Of a stretch of DNA of 64,000 nucleotides, positions 41,882 to 50,998 are shown piece after piece. The notes beneath the pieces are model-generated. The model had not been told where the DNA came from and did no database searches. It was given only the letters and a program-made list of their open reading frames with translations. This stretch comes from JAHIYU01 sp964476155. Its GTDB lineage: Bacteria; Krumholzibacteriota; Krumholzibacteriia; LZORAL124-64-63. Made by a program: the position numbers and the translations under genes. Position 1 is the stretch's first letter. Each line of letters opens with the position of its first letter. The stretch covers positions 1 to 64,000 of the forward strand of contig CAYYYS010000013.1 of the NCBI GenBank assembly GCA_964476155.1, written 5' to 3'.

Positions 41882-42463
41882 ATGTCCCATCATCACGATC
41901 GCACACGTACGCTCTTGTCGACCGTCGTCTTGACCCTGTTTCTGACCGCCGGTGCCGTGGCCGCCCAGGGCGAATACAGCGTTCTGGGCCTGTCGGCCGC
42001 TCCCGACGCCTATGTCGACGAGATCGATGTTGCCTACGGCCAGGACTTCCAACTCTACGTGATCATCGCCGGCCCCGGCGCGGTCGAGCCACTGACCCGG
42101 GACTTCGTCTCGGTCAATTGGGCCGTCCTGCAGGCCTGTTGCGGCGGGTCGCCCGCCACCCTGATCGAGTCCGATCTGCACACGGACCAGCTCGTTCATG
42201 AGGGCGATCCGATCTATGGCGTCCATACCAGCGCGCCGACCTGTGTCGATGCGGAGATCATCACCGTCGCCACGCTCACCTTCACCTGGCTCTACGAACC
42301 CGTCACCGGACCATTCCTGCTGGGCGCGGCGTCCATGTCGGCCGCGGAGTTCTGTGGGGGAGAGACGGAGTTCCTGTCCGGCTGTTCGGTGCGGGTCGCG
42401 CCCCTGGGGTATACCCCGGCGGCGGACCACACCTGGGGCGAGGTCAAGTCCCTCTTCAGGTAG
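41882..42463 (+). CDS. Secreted protein with C-terminal W-G-E-V-K tag
   Basis: A 193-residue exported protein of unknown function. Signal peptide: TLLSTVVLTLFLTAGAVAAQ. The mature part is beta-rich with conserved cysteines (LQACCGGSP, APTCVD, AEFCGGETEFLSGCSV), probably disulphide-bonded. It ends in HTWGEVKSLFR, the same C-terminal peptide type as in the proteins at 54748 and 56062. It is a single gene between a methyltransferase and the kor operon; a terminator-like stem follows. Confidence 0.75.
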   Translation: MSHHHDRTRTLLSTVVLTLFLTAGAVAAQGEYSVLGLSAAPDAYVDEIDVAYGQDFQLYVIIAGPGAVEPLTRDFVSVNWAVLQACCGGSPATLIESDLHTDQLVHEGDPIYGVHTSAPTCVDAEIITVATLTFTWLYEPVTGPFLLGAASMSAAEFCGGETEFLSGCSVRVAPLGYTPAADHTWGEVKSLFR

Positions 42464-42507
42464 CTGCGACGCGACGCTGAGCCTCGTTTTTCATAGAGAC
42501 CTTCCGA

Positions 42508-42550
42508 CCGCCGAGACTCCGGTTATCAACCGAGTCCCGGCGGCCCCATT
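42508..42550 (+). terminator. Stem-loop after the tagged secreted gene
   Basis: CCGCCGAGACTCCGGTT pairs, with small bulges, with AACCGAGTCCCGGCGG around the loop ATC, followed by CCCATTTT. This fits a rho-independent terminator. Confidence 0.6.
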
Positions 42551-42688
42551 TTGCAGTCCATTTTCACTGCCAAAATAGGCTTGTGCCGCTTGATCGGGAT
42601 CGATCCAGGACACATATTCGTACCGGTATAGCCTGTTCTGAAATTCCGTCCCTGACTGGCCGTTAGACGGCTTCGACAGGAGGCTCTC

Positions 42689-42895
42689 TTGAGCAAGAAA
42701 AAAGAGAACGAAACCCCTCCGGTGATCGAGATCAATGCCGAGTGGTGTAAGGGATGTGGCATCTGTATCGAGTACTGTCCCACGGACGTACTGGCCCTCG
42801 AAAGCGGTATCGCGGTGGTGGTCAAACTCGACGAATGCACCCGCTGTCAACTCTGTGACTACCGCTGCCCCGATTATGCAATCACCGTAACGTGA
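42689..42895 (+). CDS. korD: 2-oxoacid:ferredoxin oxidoreductase, ferredoxin-like delta subunit
   Basis: A 68-residue 4Fe-4S protein. The two cluster motifs are WCKGCGICIEYCP (C-x2-C-x2-C-x3-C) and CTRCQLCDYRCP. It starts with TTG at 42689 behind a very strong ACAGGAGG site. It leads the four-gene kor operon (delta, alpha, beta, gamma) and passes electrons from the thiamine-dependent oxidation of a 2-oxoacid, probably 2-oxoglutarate, to ferredoxin. Confidence 0.9.
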   Translation: MSKKKENETPPVIEINAEWCKGCGICIEYCPTDVLALESGIAVVVKLDECTRCQLCDYRCPDYAITVT

Positions 42896-42916
42896 TCGCG
42901 GAAAGGAACCTGGCCG

Positions 42917-44068
42917 ATGCCTGTTACCAAGAGAAATGACAGAGTCCGGGTCATGACCGGCAACGAAGCCTGCGCCGAAGCGGCGCTCGCGTCTGGACTC
43001 AAGTTCTTTGGGGGTTATCCCATCACACCGTCCTCGGAGATCGCCGAAGAGCTGTCGACCAAGCTCCCGGCCGCCGGCGGCAAGTTCATCCAGATGGAGG
43101 ATGAGATCGCCGCGATGGGTACGGTGATCGGTGCATCCCTGGCCGGCGCGAAATCCATGACCGCCACCAGTGGCCCCGGTTTTTCGCTGAAGCAGGAAAA
43201 CATCGGTTATGCCTGCCTCACCGAGGTCCCGTGCGTCATCGTCAACGTGATGCGCGGCGGGCCGAGCACCGGGTTGCCGACGATGCCCCAGCAGTCGGAC
43301 GTGATGCAGGCGCGCTGGGGAACCCACGGTGATCATCCGATCATCGTCCTGGTGCCGCAGAGCGTGGCCGAGACCGTCGACTTGACGATCCGCGCCTTTC
43401 ACCTCACCGAGAAGTACCGGATCCCGGTCATCCTGCTCATGGACGAGACCGTGGGACACATCAGCGAAAAGATCACGCTGCCGGACCCGGCCGAGGTCGA
43501 TATCTACGAACGGAAGCAACCGACCGTGTCGCCGGACAAGTACCTCCCGTACGAACACACCGAGAGCGACATCCCCGAGATGGCGTCCTTCGGTACCGGG
43601 TACCGTTTCCACGTGACCGGCCTCTGTCACGACCAGACGGGTTTTCCGACCAACGACCCGGTCGAGATCGAGAAGCAGATGCTGCGGATCAACCGCAAGC
43701 TGGAGCGGTATCGGGACGATATCATCGAGGTGGAAACCGACGGCGATGCGGATGCCGAAATCGGTATCTTCGCCTACGGCTCCACCGCTCGGTCCGCCAA
43801 GCGCGCCATGTTGATGGCCCAGGAGAAGGGCATCAAGGTCAGCTACCTGCGGCCCCGCACCATGTGGCCGTTCCCCGATCGCGAGGTGCTCGCCATGGGC
43901 GAGCAGGTCGGCAAGATCATCGTGCCGGAAATGAATCTCGGCCAGGTCGCCCACGAGGTCGAATGGGCGGTCGGTGGACAGGCCGAAGTGATCAAGGTGA
44001 ACAAGATCAACGGTGAACCGATCAGTCCGCTCGAAATCCTGGCGGCCATCGAAAAGGCGGTGAAGTGA
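42917..44068 (+). CDS. korA: 2-oxoglutarate/2-oxoacid:ferredoxin oxidoreductase alpha subunit
   Basis: A 383-residue subunit. TGNEACAEAALASGLKFFGG followed by YPITPSSEIAEEL is the KorA/PorA N-terminal signature, with QMEDEIAAMGTVIGASLAGAK and GPGFSLKQE next. The C-terminal part (GSTARSAKRAM, RPRTMWPFP) is the transketolase-like domain. It follows korD by 21 bp (AAAGGA site) and overlaps korB by 1 bp. The GPSTGLPTMPQQSD segment favours a 2-oxoglutarate enzyme over pyruvate, but this is not decisive. Confidence 0.93.
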   Translation: MPVTKRNDRVRVMTGNEACAEAALASGLKFFGGYPITPSSEIAEELSTKLPAAGGKFIQMEDEIAAMGTVIGASLAGAKSMTATSGPGFSLKQENIGYACLTEVPCVIVNVMRGGPSTGLPTMPQQSDVMQARWGTHGDHPIIVLVPQSVAETVDLTIRAFHLTEKYRIPVILLMDETVGHISEKITLPDPAEVDIYERKQPTVSPDKYLPYEHTESDIPEMASFGTGYRFHVTGLCHDQTGFPTNDPVEIEKQMLRINRKLERYRDDIIEVETDGDADAEIGIFAYGSTARSAKRAMLMAQEKGIKVSYLRPRTMWPFPDREVLAMGEQVGKIIVPEMNLGQVAHEVEWAVGGQAEVIKVNKINGEPISPLEILAAIEKAVK

Positions 44069-44889
44069 TGGAAACCTTCGACTACACCACCTATCTGAGG
44101 GACAAGAAGTTTCCCCTGATCTGGTGTGCGGGTTGTGGACACGGCATCGTCATGAAGTCGATCCTGCGCGCCGTCGATCGTGTGGGCTGGGACCAGGACA
44201 AGATGGTCATGGTTTCGGGCATCGGCTGCTCCAGTCGCATGCCGGGCTACGTGGACTTCAACACGTTGCACACGACCCATGGCCGGGCGTTGCCTTTCGC
44301 CACCGGCGTGAAGATGGCCAACCCCGACCTGCACGTCATCGTGATCACCGGTGACGGCGACGCCACCGCCATCGGCGGCAACCACTACATCCACGCGGCG
44401 CGGCGAAACATCGACCTCACGGTCGTTCTGCTGAACAATACGATCTACGGCATGACCGGTGGTCAGGTCAGCCCCACGACCCCGCGGGGCAAGAAGGCCA
44501 GCACCGCGTCGTTCGGCAACGTCGAGCCGACGTTCAACATCAGCGGCCTGGCCCAGGCGGCCGGCGCGTCCTTCGTGGCCCGCGGCACCGCCTACGGCGC
44601 CGTGCAGCTCTCGAAGTACATCGAAAAGGCCCTGCTCAAGAAGGGGCTCTCGGTGGTCGAGGCCATGTCGCCCTGTCCCACCGTTTACGGCCGGCGCAAC
44701 AAGTACAAGAATCCCGTCGAGATGTATGACGAACTGAAGGAGGATTCGGTGCCGGTCAAGAAGGCGGCCAAGATGTCGGAAGAGGAGCTTGACGGCAAGA
44801 TCGTCACCGGTATCCTTACCGATGTCGATAAGCCCGAGTACACTGCGGAATACGCCAAGCTCATCGAAAAGCTGGGAGGGTCGTCATGA
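44068..44889 (+). CDS. korB: 2-oxoglutarate/2-oxoacid:ferredoxin oxidoreductase beta subunit
   Basis: A 273-residue thiamine-diphosphate-binding subunit. WCAGCGHGIVMKSILRAV is the family start, with GIGCSSR and the TPP-Mg motif GDGDATAIGGNHYIHAARRN, then NNTIYGMTGGQ. The ATG at 44068 (overlapping the korA TGA) was chosen over GTG 44065. It forms the catalytic heterodimer with KorA; cluster cysteines are visible in CAGCG and GCSS. Confidence 0.94.
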   Translation: METFDYTTYLRDKKFPLIWCAGCGHGIVMKSILRAVDRVGWDQDKMVMVSGIGCSSRMPGYVDFNTLHTTHGRALPFATGVKMANPDLHVIVITGDGDATAIGGNHYIHAARRNIDLTVVLLNNTIYGMTGGQVSPTTPRGKKASTASFGNVEPTFNISGLAQAAGASFVARGTAYGAVQLSKYIEKALLKKGLSVVEAMSPCPTVYGRRNKYKNPVEMYDELKEDSVPVKKAAKMSEEELDGKIVTGILTDVDKPEYTAEYAKLIEKLGGSS

Positions 44890-45434
44890 GTTTCCGCTAT
44901 GAGGTCCGTTTGAGCGGCGAAGGTGGCCAGGGATTGGTGCTCGCCGGCAAGGTGCTCGCCGAGGCGGCGGCCATCTACGACGACATGAACGCCACCCAGA
45001 GCCAGTCCTACGGGCCCGAGGCCCGTGGCGGCGCCAGCCGTTCCGAGGTCATCATCTCCGACGGTGACATCGACTATCCCAAGGCCGTGAACATCGACCT
45101 GTTGCTGGCCATGACCCAGGAGTCGGCCAACAAGTACCACGGCGATCTCAAGGACGGCGCCATCATGCTGGTCGACAGCCACGCCTGTCCCGACATCCCC
45201 GAGGGCAATTTCAAGGTCTACAGCGCGCCGATCATCGAGATCGCCCGCGAGAAGGTGGGCAAGGTGCTGGTGGCGAACATCGTGGCGCTCGGTTTCATCA
45301 CCGAGTTGGCCAAGGTGGTCACGCAGGAGGCGGTCGAGGCGGCTGTCCTGGCGCGTGTTCCCAAGGGTACCGAGGAGCTCAACATGACAGCCTTCAAGGC
45401 CGGGGTCGAGGCGGCCAAAGACCTGGTGAGCTAG
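44886..45434 (+). CDS. korC: 2-oxoglutarate/2-oxoacid:ferredoxin oxidoreductase gamma subunit
   Basis: A 182-residue gamma subunit. The start YEVRLSGEGGQGLVLAGKVL is the G-x-G-G-Q-G signature, followed by QSYGPEARGGASRSEVIIS and LLLAMTQES. It overlaps korB by 4 bp, completing korDABC. In organisms using such enzymes the complex works in the reductive or oxidative TCA cycle; both directions are possible here. Confidence 0.94.
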   Translation: MSFRYEVRLSGEGGQGLVLAGKVLAEAAAIYDDMNATQSQSYGPEARGGASRSEVIISDGDIDYPKAVNIDLLLAMTQESANKYHGDLKDGAIMLVDSHACPDIPEGNFKVYSAPIIEIAREKVGKVLVANIVALGFITELAKVVTQEAVEAAVLARVPKGTEELNMTAFKAGVEAAKDLVS

Positions 45435-45440
45435 CTCTTT

Positions 45441-48407
45441 CTAAAGTTCGAGTTCGACGAGCAGGTCGCGGACGATGTCCGCGACCTGTGCCGTTCTGGT
45501 GATGATGTCGTCGAGGAGGACCTGCCGTCCCGCTTCGTCGTCCGGGCCGTCGCTGTAGCCCTGCACCCAGGCCAGATGTCCCAGTTCTTCGGGCAGGATA
45601 TCGTCCTCGGCGGCCACGGTCAGGTGGTAGATGTCGCGGATGTGCTTGAGGTGGCGGAAGGCGGAGAACATTACTTCCAGATCTTCGGCGCGATGTTCAA
45701 ACCGAGCGACCAGGTGTTGTTGCAGATCCCAGGAGACCGGCAGCCAGAATCCCGCGCGGGCCATCAGGATCATCAGCATCAGTTCGATGTCCCGCAGGCC
45801 GCCCTTGGTCTCCTTGATGTTGAGCGTCGAGATGATGCCCTGATCCACCGCCTGATGGCGCGAGCGGATCTCCTTGGCCATCCGGGACGTGAAGTACGCC
45901 TCGCGGTCGAGGATATAGGGTCGGATGATCTGTCGGTAGAGTTCGGCTTCGTTCTTCTTGCTGCCGACGATCTTGCGTGCGCCCAGGAGCTGTGACATGT
46001 CGATGAAGGCCACGTCGTCCGGGTTTTCGAAGAGTCGTTTCAGCTCCGAGAAGGTCGTGACGTAGTGGCCGAACCGCTCCGCGAACCGGTACTGGGGCAT
46101 GGTTCCGCGCTTGATGATCTCGCTGTTCATCCGCGTCATGATCCGGCCGCAATATTCGCGGATCTGCGGATCGTCCGAGTTGAGCAGGATGACCAGGTCA
46201 TAGTCGTCGTCGAAGGCCAGTTTGCGGCCGTGGCCGCCGGCGGCGTAGATGGCCAGCAGGTCGCGGGTGCGGATACTCTCGGACGAGTGCGTGCCCACCT
46301 CCTGCTTGCAGACGTCGAATAGCGATTCCAGGTAGTTGTCCACGAATTCGGTGAATTCGGCGTTGACCTGCTCGATCGGCAATCCCTCCCGGCATTCCAA
46401 ACCAATGCGCAGAAACTCCAGGTCGTAATAGCTGCCCAGTTCCTTTCGCTTGCGGTCGAAGGTGGGGAAGGTCTCGAAGCGGGCAAAGAAACCCTTGGCG
46501 ATCACCTCGAGCATTTCGGTTTTACGCAGATGACGGATGCATTTGGGGTAGCGGTCGACCGTACGCTGCAGGAACCGCCGGAAGTAATGGCTGGATGTGC
46601 AGTGAAGACGACAGAAATGCAACAGGTCCTTGCGCAGTGATTCCACTTCCGCGTCCCACACGTCGTTCTCGAAGATCAGCGCGAAGCGGTCGCGGTCCGT
46701 CTCGCTCAGTCCGGTCAGGAAGTCGTTCAGCAGTTTGGGATAGTGATCGAACAGGGCGGTTACGCGCGGGATCACGTCGGTCGATTCTCTCAGGCGGTCC
46801 AGCAGTGCGGCGCTGAGTTCGCGGTGCAGGATGCGGGCGTTCTCGTGGCTGCGTTGTCCGTGCAGCAGGATCAGCAGCTGCATGACCACCTTGATCGTCG
46901 AATCGCTCCACTTGGCGTAGCGTCGTACGAGCTTGCCGCGGTCCCTGTCGTTGAGCGACATGAAATCGTCCACGAATTCGATGACCAGCTCGCGGTTCTT
47001 GCGCATGGGACTCATGACGTCGTCCCAGAACCGGGTGCCGCGGAAGAAGTGCAGGGTCTGGACGAACTCCACGGCGATGTTGTTCGTCTTTTCTTCGCCT
47101 TCGGTGTGCGCGTCGCGTCCACCGAGGTATTTCGCGAAAACGCTGATGCGCTCCAGATGGTCGCGCAGATCGTCCATCAGGATCCGGCCGGCCTTGCGTA
47201 CGGTCTGTACGTGCTCGTGGTAGTGGATGAGCAGGTGCTCGTAGCCGCAGACGACCCCCACGTTCCGGTAACCCATCAGCGCAGCCACCGCTTCGAGCTG
47301 GGCGCGTGATCCTTTTTCCTGGAGGAGGATCTTTTCTTCCTGAACCTCCAAAAGCTGGTAGAGGAAGCGGAAGACCTCGATGAAGGAGAGGGCGTCCTCG
47401 AGGTCCCCGTAGGTCTGCATGTGTTCGGGATCCCGGGCCATGAGCTCTTCGAGGATGCGCCAGGCGTTGACCTCCTTGATACCCAGGACGGTCTTGCGGG
47501 CGGACAGCAGGCCCTTGATGATGCGCAACGCGTCCCGCTTGGGGTGAACGCTGTCGTCCGGCATCTTGCGCAGCAGCAGGTCGTTGATCTCGCCCATCAT
47601 GCCGCGCAGGTATCCCTCGTGGTAACGGTTGTCCTGGCCGGGGTCGTAGTAGTAGCGGTCGGTCACGCGGGAGGTGAAGTCGGCGAAGAGCGATCTGTTG
47701 CCGATGATGGGCCGCGCGCCGAGCAACTCGGTGATGATGATGAAGTCACGGATCGCGCCGTCGAGCAGTGTCCCGTACTCGTCTATCGAGGCGGAGTAGC
47801 TCTTTTCGCCCACGTGTTCGGAGAGGTGCAGGTGCAGGGGGATGGCCCGGCGCATCATCTCCCGCTGCAACGACGAGATGGCGTGGTTCAGGGCTTCACG
47901 GTGATCGACGTTGCTGTCGATGATGCCGAGGTCGAGATCGTCCTGGTCGGCTCGCGTGCCCACGCCGCAGATCACGAAGTCGAGCTGATTCTCCTGCGCT
48001 AGGAAGAGTTCGAGCAACTTGCCCATGTAGGCGCTGGTCAGCCGCCGCAGGTCGCGTCCCGTCAGCAGCATGAAGTCGCGGTAGACCTCGTAGCGGTCGG
48101 CCTCCGACGCCAGACCCAAACGCAGGACATCCACCGCCCGCGTATTGAGGTTCAGCAGCTGGAAGGCGAAGTAGCAGCCGAGAAAGTCGAGGCGCTCCTT
48201 CTCGTCGTGACCCATCTCGCAGATCATGTCCATCTCCTGCGCCAGGTCGGGGGCCGAGGCCCAGAAATGGATCTCGTCGATGGCGCCGGATTCCTCCAGG
48301 CGTTCGCTGAGCAGGTCCTTGTGCTTGGCGATGAAGTGGGTGTACTTGCGGTGATGGTTGCCCAGCTTGCCGATGCTTGTCTGGAGGCGGTTGAAGTCGT
48401 TCAGCAT
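45441..48407 (-). CDS. GlnD/GlnE-like protein with two nucleotidyltransferase-type motifs
   Basis: A 988-residue cytoplasmic protein. The C-terminal half resembles the PII uridylyltransferase / glutamine-synthetase adenylyltransferase group: YAAGGHGRKLAFDDDYDLVI (G-G-x-G-R and D-x-D nucleotidyltransferase site) and NIKETKGGLRDIELMLMIL. The N-terminal half has a second candidate site, CGVGTRADQDDLDLGI. Between them lie about 500 residues of helical, charged sequence without HD- or ACT-type motifs. ATG 48407 was chosen because the open frame upstream to 49553 is a shadow of the DUF4254 gene and lacks its domain. GlnE also has two such domains but is not otherwise similar in order. Function: probable nucleotidylation of a regulatory protein. 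Confidence 0.7.
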   Translation of the reverse strand: MLNDFNRLQTSIGKLGNHHRKYTHFIAKHKDLLSERLEESGAIDEIHFWASAPDLAQEMDMICEMGHDEKERLDFLGCYFAFQLLNLNTRAVDVLRLGLASEADRYEVYRDFMLLTGRDLRRLTSAYMGKLLELFLAQENQLDFVICGVGTRADQDDLDLGIIDSNVDHREALNHAISSLQREMMRRAIPLHLHLSEHVGEKSYSASIDEYGTLLDGAIRDFIIITELLGARPIIGNRSLFADFTSRVTDRYYYDPGQDNRYHEGYLRGMMGEINDLLLRKMPDDSVHPKRDALRIIKGLLSARKTVLGIKEVNAWRILEELMARDPEHMQTYGDLEDALSFIEVFRFLYQLLEVQEEKILLQEKGSRAQLEAVAALMGYRNVGVVCGYEHLLIHYHEHVQTVRKAGRILMDDLRDHLERISVFAKYLGGRDAHTEGEEKTNNIAVEFVQTLHFFRGTRFWDDVMSPMRKNRELVIEFVDDFMSLNDRDRGKLVRRYAKWSDSTIKVVMQLLILLHGQRSHENARILHRELSAALLDRLRESTDVIPRVTALFDHYPKLLNDFLTGLSETDRDRFALIFENDVWDAEVESLRKDLLHFCRLHCTSSHYFRRFLQRTVDRYPKCIRHLRKTEMLEVIAKGFFARFETFPTFDRKRKELGSYYDLEFLRIGLECREGLPIEQVNAEFTEFVDNYLESLFDVCKQEVGTHSSESIRTRDLLAIYAAGGHGRKLAFDDDYDLVILLNSDDPQIREYCGRIMTRMNSEIIKRGTMPQYRFAERFGHYVTTFSELKRLFENPDDVAFIDMSQLLGARKIVGSKKNEAELYRQIIRPYILDREAYFTSRMAKEIRSRHQAVDQGIISTLNIKETKGGLRDIELMLMILMARAGFWLPVSWDLQQHLVARFEHRAEDLEVMFSAFRHLKHIRDIYHLTVAAEDDILPEELGHLAWVQGYSDGPDDEAGRQVLLDDIITRTAQVADIVRDLLVELEL

Positions 48408-48424
48408 GACAGGTCCATGTCGCT

Positions 48425-49090
48425 TCAGTCCTCCAGCCCCGACCGGTAGCGTCCGGTGGCGGGGTCCTTGTAGACTTTCACCTGCTTGTACAGCTTGATG
48501 CCGCGCCGACCGGTGGCGATGTCCAGGAAGAGGCTGTCGAGGCAGCCGGCCAGGTCGTCCATCTGTTCCTTGAGGCTCTCCAGACGCGAATGGAGGGCGG
48601 CTTCGTCCATGGTGCCGCCCGCGGTGGAGAGTTCCTCGCGGATGTGGTAGAGCTTGAGGGCCAGGACGGTGATGCGGTCCACGATGCTCGCCGGCGATTC
48701 CGAATGCAATGGTGCGGTCGGACTGGGCAGACCGGCGGTGGACAGGATCTGCATGACCTGGGCGTCGAAGATCTCGATGGTCTTCACGCGGCGCGCATTG
48801 GAGGCGTCGATGGAGCGCTTGACCTCGGCGAGAACTTCGTCGCCGGCCTCGTGGGCGCGACTGCGGTCCTCTTCGTGCCACTGGTAGGTGTTGATCAGCT
48901 GGAGCAACTCGGCCACGCCGGCCCAGCCGACGTGCTCGGGCGACAGCACGCGCAGGCCGTCGTCCCAGCTCGGGATCAGGTGCTCTTTCTCGTGCCAGCT
49001 CTCTATGACCTGCCAGATGATGGGCAGCAGAACATCCGCGGCGGGCAGTCCCACGGGAAGAATCTTGGCTTCGGGACCATGTGAGGTCAT
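48425..49090 (-). CDS. DUF4254 family protein
   Basis: A 221-residue protein. The family signature is clear: SPASIVDRITVLALKLYHIR in the middle and LDSLFLDIATGRRGIKLYKQ before VKVYKDPATGRY at the C-terminus. DUF4254 proteins are short helical proteins of unknown function often near glycosyltransferases in Bacteroidetes-like genomes. Here it is immediately upstream of the double nucleotidyltransferase-like gene (17-bp gap), so the two are co-transcribed. Confidence 0.85.
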   Translation of the reverse strand: MTSHGPEAKILPVGLPAADVLLPIIWQVIESWHEKEHLIPSWDDGLRVLSPEHVGWAGVAELLQLINTYQWHEEDRSRAHEAGDEVLAEVKRSIDASNARRVKTIEIFDAQVMQILSTAGLPSPTAPLHSESPASIVDRITVLALKLYHIREELSTAGGTMDEAALHSRLESLKEQMDDLAGCLDSLFLDIATGRRGIKLYKQVKVYKDPATGRYRSGLED

Positions 49091-49183
49091 TATCTGTCCT
49101 TATCTTGAGATGATGAAACTCGCACAAGACTAGACTAATGAACCGGCCTCGGCAAGCACGACCGGCCACCAGGGAGACCACGG

Positions 49184-50233
49184 ATGATGGACTGTTGCGG
49201 ACGCGTCGGGAAGATCGGCGGGAGCCTGGTGGCGGCCATGGTCGTGGTGGCCCTGCTCGGCACGACGCTCGCCGCGGCGGGCACCGCCGCTCCGGTCCCC
49301 CTGCATCCCCTGATCGGCGACACGCTCGACCGTGATGAAGCCGCGCGCTGGGGCCTTTTCCGCGACCTGCCCGACCTGGACCACGCCACTTTCCATATCG
49401 AACCGACGGGTGGTTTTCTGGTCCGTCTGTATCTGGCCGGACCGGACGGCCCCTCCCGGCGCGAGCGCCATGTGCCGCGTTCGGTCTGGGACGCGTGGCG
49501 CGAGCGTCTCGACGCCGGCGAATCGGCCGCCGGCATCGGTGTCCCCCCGACACCCGGCGCGCGGGCGGTCTGGCCCGAGACGCCCCTGCCCGTCGGCCTC
49601 ACGGCGCCGCAGCCACTGCCGGCGTCACCCGACACGATCATCCCTCTGTCCGCGGCCGACTGGATCACGCTCGTGGACGTGGGCTACAAGCACAGCACCA
49701 CCAGTTTCGGCGACTACTTCACCGATATGCTGCACCTCGGCGTCGCGGTCGGCCGCCCCCTGGGCGACTGGTTCGTGCCGACGTTCGGCTTCACGGCCGC
49801 CATCGGCGATATGAACGACGATTTCGAAGCCGTAACCGGCAACGGCAAGACGGCCCACTACGCCATCGAGCTGGGCGCCCAGCTCCGGGCCTCCCTGGGC
49901 GAACGGGCCAACGTCTACCTGGGACTGGCCGGCGGCTATTACATCCGCTCCCTGCGCTGGGGCGGCATGATCTATTACAGCGATCTGGGCATCTATGAGT
50001 CCGGCACCTTCGTCCGGGAGCAGTCCGATTGGGGCGGCGCGGCCCGCTTCGGCCTGCAGAAACGCCTGGGCTCGCCCGGCACCCGCCCGCGGCTTCTGGA
50101 TTTCAGTGTGCGCTACGAACAGTACCGGGCCGAGGCGTCCCTGCTGGTCGACCCCGAATCGGGGGACACCTTCATGGCCGCGGACACCGACGCCTGGGTG
50201 AGCATTTCCCTGGGTCTCATCGTGGGTATCTAA
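49184..50233 (+). CDS. Exported envelope protein, probable outer-membrane beta-barrel
   Basis: A 349-residue protein of unknown family. A hydrophobic export signal (GGSLVAAMVVVALLGTTLAAAG) is followed by a proline-rich soluble part (about residues 40-145) and then a strand-rich C-terminal half (LVDVGYKHSTTSFGDYFTD, YLGLAGGYYIRSL, VSISLGLIVGI) that looks like a small barrel. A second ATG at 49187 is possible. It stands before the MBL hydrolase and may be co-transcribed with it. Confidence 0.68.
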   Translation: MMDCCGRVGKIGGSLVAAMVVVALLGTTLAAAGTAAPVPLHPLIGDTLDRDEAARWGLFRDLPDLDHATFHIEPTGGFLVRLYLAGPDGPSRRERHVPRSVWDAWRERLDAGESAAGIGVPPTPGARAVWPETPLPVGLTAPQPLPASPDTIIPLSAADWITLVDVGYKHSTTSFGDYFTDMLHLGVAVGRPLGDWFVPTFGFTAAIGDMNDDFEAVTGNGKTAHYAIELGAQLRASLGERANVYLGLAGGYYIRSLRWGGMIYYSDLGIYESGTFVREQSDWGGAARFGLQKRLGSPGTRPRLLDFSVRYEQYRAEASLLVDPESGDTFMAADTDAWVSISLGLIVGI

Positions 50234-50247
50234 CGAAGGATGGACGC

Positions 50248-50892
50248 ATGATCCTGAACGACCTCTCGCGCGGCGACGCCGTAGTGCATCAGCTGCACCT
50301 GGGCGGCGATCGCAATTTCAGCTACCTCTTCGGTGATCGCGTCAGCGGCGAGGCTGCGGTGGTCGACCCGGGTTTCGAGCCCGACGCATTGGCCGAGGCC
50401 GCAAAAACGGCGGGCCTGACCGTACACCATGTCCTGATCACCCACGGGCATGCCGACCATGTGGGCGGGCTCGATCGGCTGCTCGAGTTGACGGGCGCGA
50501 ATGTCGCTGCCGGGGCGATTCGTCTGGGAGAGCGTTCCCTGACCCCGTTGCCCACCCCGGGCCACGCGCCCGACCACACCTGCTGGCTGTTCGAGGGTTT
50601 CCTGGCCACCGGGGATCTGCTGTTCTGCGGCAAGGTAGGCGGCACCGGCCCGTTTTTCCCCGGCTCGAGCGCGGAAAAGGAGTGGGCGTCACTGCACAAG
50701 GTGCTCGAACAGCCCGACAAGACCATCGTGCTGCCCGGACACGACTACTACGGCGGCGAGGGGGAGATGCCCCACTCGACCGTCGGATTCGAGCGTCTAC
50801 ACAATCCCTTCCTGCTCTGCACCGATTTCGACGCCTTTGCCCATCTCAAGGAGAACTGGGCGGCCTACAAGGAAAAGCATGGTATTCGCTGA
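50248..50892 (+). CDS. MBL-fold hydrolase, glyoxalase II-like
   Basis: A 214-residue metallo-beta-lactamase-fold enzyme with LITHGHADHVGG, PTPGHAPDHTCW and LPGHDYYGG metal motifs. The spacing and DLLFCGKVGGTGPFF match hydroxyacylglutathione hydrolase/persulfide-dioxygenase relatives. ATG 50248, with GAAGGATGG upstream. It follows the envelope gene by 14 bp. Likely function: hydrolysis of a thioester or lactone, not defined further. Confidence 0.88.
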   Translation: MILNDLSRGDAVVHQLHLGGDRNFSYLFGDRVSGEAAVVDPGFEPDALAEAAKTAGLTVHHVLITHGHADHVGGLDRLLELTGANVAAGAIRLGERSLTPLPTPGHAPDHTCWLFEGFLATGDLLFCGKVGGTGPFFPGSSAEKEWASLHKVLEQPDKTIVLPGHDYYGGEGEMPHSTVGFERLHNPFLLCTDFDAFAHLKENWAAYKEKHGIR

Positions 50893-50998
50893 GAATTCCG
50901 GCTGGATCGTGGCCCTAAAAGAGATTATGCTGAGCCGCTCGCGGGATTGCCTGCGGAACACGAAAGTATCGACCCTCTAGAAATCGGGAGTTTAATCC

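Noticed and set aside
48408..49553. Upstream extension of the GlnD-like frame to 49553
   Set aside because: The extra 380 codons overlap the DUF4254 gene out of frame, are arginine/proline-rich and have no domain; ATG 48407 gives a clean start.
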